From the NCBI GenBank assembly GCA_021776025.1, contig JAJFGR010000007.1, positions 372,001-436,000 on the forward strand: DNA of 64,000 nucleotides, read 5' to 3'. Positions 62,389 to 64,000 of this stretch are shown one piece after another. The first letter of the stretch is position 1. Each line of letters opens with the position of its first letter. The stretch is from Alphaproteobacteria bacterium. Lineage in GTDB: Bacteria > Pseudomonadota > Alphaproteobacteria > Micavibrionales > Micavibrionaceae. The translations under genes were made by a program, and so were the position numbers. The notes beneath the pieces are model-generated. The model had not been told where the DNA came from. It searched no databases and saw only the letters and a list, made by a program, of their open reading frames with translations.

Positions 62389-63705
62389 TTACTTGCGTTT
62401 GTTCATTGGTACGTATGGACGTTGAGCGGGGCCCGTGTAAAGTTGACGCGGGCGGCCAATGCGCAATGTAGGTTCTTCGACCATTTCTTTCCATTGAGAT
62501 ATCCAGCCGACGGTTCTGGCTACAGCGAAGAGCACTGTAAACATCGATGTTGGGAAACCCATAGCTTTCAGGATAATGCCGGAATAAAAATCAACATTAG
62601 GGAACAGCTTTCGATCGACGAAATAAGGATCTTCAAGAGCAATGCGCTCCAGCTCCATAGCCAGTTCCAAACGCGGGTCATGAACACCTAAATCATCGAG
62701 AACTTCATCACAGGCTTTTTTAAGAACGCCGGCACGCGGGTCGAAATTTTTGTAAACGCGGTGGCCAAAGCCCATAAGCAGGAACGGATCGTCCTTGTCC
62801 TTTGCTTTTTCAAGGAATTCAGGGATGTTTTTCTTGTCACCTATTTCATCAAGCATCTCAAGGACAGCCTGGTTTGCGCCGCCGTGGCTTGGCCCCCAGA
62901 GGGATGCTATCCCGGAGGAAATACAGGCGAATGGGTTGGCTTGTGATGATCCGGCAAGCCGGACTGTTGATGTTGATGCGTTTTGTTCGTGGTCCGCATG
63001 CAGGATCATGATTTTATCCATTGCGTTCGCAAGGATGGGGTTTACCTTATATGGCTCAGCGGGCAGGCCGAAACACATATACAGGAAATTTTCCGAGAAA
63101 TTGAGATCATTGCGCGGATACATGAACGGCTGACCAATCGTATATTTATAGGTCATTGCCGCCAGTGTAGGGATTTTTGCGATCAGGCGATGCGCGGAGA
63201 TTTCGCGTTGCTCCGGGTCATGAATGTCCAGTGAATCATGATAGAAAGCGGCCAGAGCACCAACAATCCCACACATGATGGCCATGGGGTGAGCATCGCG
63301 TCTAAACCCGCGGTAGAAGTAGTTTATTTGCTCATGCACCATGGTGTGATAGGTGATGTCGTGATCAAATTTTGTCATCTGCTCGCTGCTTGGCAAGTCA
63401 CCGTAAAGCAAGAGATAGGCAACCTCTAAAAAGCTACTATGTTCGGCCAGTTCTTCAATCGTATAGCCGCGGTGCATGAGAATGCCTTCTTCTCCATCAA
63501 TATAGGTCAGGCGTGATTTACAGCTTCCGGTAGCGGTAAAGCTGGGGTCAAAGGTGAAGTGCCCCGTTTGCGCGTAGAGTTTGCGAACATCGATGACGCT
63601 CGGGCCAACCGTGCCGTCTTGAACAGGGAGCTGTATGGATTCTCCTGTTTCATCATTTGTCAGGGTAAATGTTTTTTGATTCTGGTTTTGAGCTTCTTTA
63701 GCCAT
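62389..63705 (-). CDS. gltA: Citrate synthase
   Basis: Condenses acetyl-CoA and oxaloacetate in the TCA cycle. The catalytic residues lie in [19 protein letters not shown] (His), [14 protein letters not shown] (His, Arg) and the aspartate in [16 protein letters not shown]. 438 residues, type II (hexameric, Gram-negative) length. Ribosome binding site GGGGA four bases before the ATG. Confidence 0.97.
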   Translation of the reverse strand: MAKEAQNQNQKTFTLTNDETGESIQLPVQDGTVGPSVIDVRKLYAQTGHFTFDPSFTATGSCKSRLTYIDGEEGILMHRGYTIEELAEHSSFLEVAYLLLYGDLPSSEQMTKFDHDITYHTMVHEQINYFYRGFRRDAHPMAIMCGIVGALAAFYHDSLDIHDPEQREISAHRLIAKIPTLAAMTYKYTIGQPFMYPRNDLNFSENFLYMCFGLPAEPYKVNPILANAMDKIMILHADHEQNASTSTVRLAGSSQANPFACISSGIASLWGPSHGGANQAVLEMLDEIGDKKNIPEFLEKAKDKDDPFLLMGFGHRVYKNFDPRAGVLKKACDEVLDDLGVHDPRLELAMELERIALEDPYFVDRKLFPNVDFYSGIILKAMGFPTSMFTVLFAVARTVGWISQWKEMVEEPTLRIGRPRQLYTGPAQRPYVPMNKRK

Positions 63706-63772
63706 GATATCCCCACACGCTTGAAGTGTATTCTTGATGTTGTAAATCGCAGGACGCGATCAGTGAATAATC

Positions 63773-63800
63773 ATTCTAAAGAAGTTTTGAGATTGTTCAA
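63773..63800 (-). promoter_or_regulatory. gltA promoter
   Basis: On the minus strand: TTGAAC (63800-63795, overlapping the gltX stop), 16-base spacer, TAGAAT (63778-63773). A small hairpin ATCGC/GCGAT (63746-63760) follows in the leader. Confidence 0.55.
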
Positions 63801-64000
63801 GCGTGATCAATGGCCGCCTGAATGCGCGCGGATGTTTCCGCTTTTCCGAGAATTTCAGCGGCGTGGAATATGGAGGGGGAAACCGTTGTGCCGGTCAGGG
63901 CTGCGCGCAGGGGCATGGCGACTTTTCCGAGTTTGCCATCCATTTTTTCATCGGCAATATCTTTGCAAGTAGACTGAATATTTTCGGATGTAAAATCGTT
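63797..64000 (-). CDS. gltX: Glutamyl-tRNA synthetase, C-terminal end (5' part beyond window)
   Basis: Only the last 67 codons are present. They read in the anticodon-binding domain: KMDGKLGKVAMPLRAALTGT, TVSPSIFHAAEILGKAET and the stop after AAIDHA. KxxxPLRxALTGxxxSP is characteristic of bacterial GluRS. gltX next to gltA is a common alphaproteobacterial order. The catalytic HIGH/KMSKS parts are outside the window. Confidence 0.9.
   Translation of the reverse strand, partial: NDFTSENIQSTCKDIADEKMDGKLGKVAMPLRAALTGTTVSPSIFHAAEILGKAETSARIQAAIDHA

Noticed and set aside
1-64000. CRISPR arrays, insertion sequences, prophage or integrase genes
   Set aside because: I looked for spaced direct repeats, transposase or recombinase motifs and tRNA-end duplications and saw none.

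Overview
The window is chromosomal DNA from an alphaproteobacterium of moderate GC content. The gene orders are the alphaproteobacterial ones: tig-clpP-lon-hup; the nuo cluster followed by birA-coaX-rnj-DUF1467-proS-lolC-lolD-dnaE; and rpsB-tsf-pyrH-frr-uppS-cdsA-dxr-rseP-bamA-skp-lpxD-fabZ-lpxA-lpxI-lpxB next to gltA-gltX. A full lipid A and outer-membrane assembly set shows a Gram-negative cell. I cannot place it below class; an under-sampled lineage is likely because several usual gene orders are interrupted. No phage, insertion sequence, integrase or CRISPR array is visible.

Layout: 1-1944 holds glnA (cut by the left edge), tRNA-His and nnrD. 1984-8139 holds tRNA-Leu, tig, an unknown P-loop gene, clpP, lon, hup and tRNA-Val; clpX, usually between clpP and lon, is absent there. 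8141-9945 is a small accessory patch with a Tat-exported D,D-peptidase-like protein carrying a hexanucleotide repeat and an internally duplicated unknown protein. 10079-14599 holds ispG-gabD, ald, tRNA-Asp and a single-domain response regulator. 14694-35829 is the complex I (nuo) cluster, complete for nuoA-N but broken up: purL-purQ lie on the opposite strand between nuoF and nuoG; a mazG-like gene, a terD-like gene with an in-frame stop and an opposite-strand CHAP hydrolase lie between nuoG and nuoH; a small secreted protein lies between nuoH and nuoI; and a terminator plus a new promoter separate nuoI from nuoJ.

35835-47081 holds birA, coaX, rnj, DUF1467, an unknown secreted protein, an archaeal/eukaryotic-type proS, lolC/E, a half-size EamA transporter, lolD and dnaE. 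47089-62384 runs from translation (rpsB, tsf, frr) and pyrH through isoprenoid and phospholipid synthesis (uppS, cdsA, dxr) to envelope assembly (rseP, bamA, skp) and lipid A (lpxD, fabZ, lpxA, lpxI, lpxB). gltA and the 3' end of gltX close the window on the minus strand.

Almost everything is dense core metabolism; no gene-free stretch exceeds about 260 bases. I found no obvious new multi-gene system. The best leads are the terD-like gene split by one TAA, a leader that can hide the Shine-Dalgarno of a small unknown gene (49200-49569), the dismantled nuo operon, and a perfect dyad holding the -35 box of tRNA-Asp.
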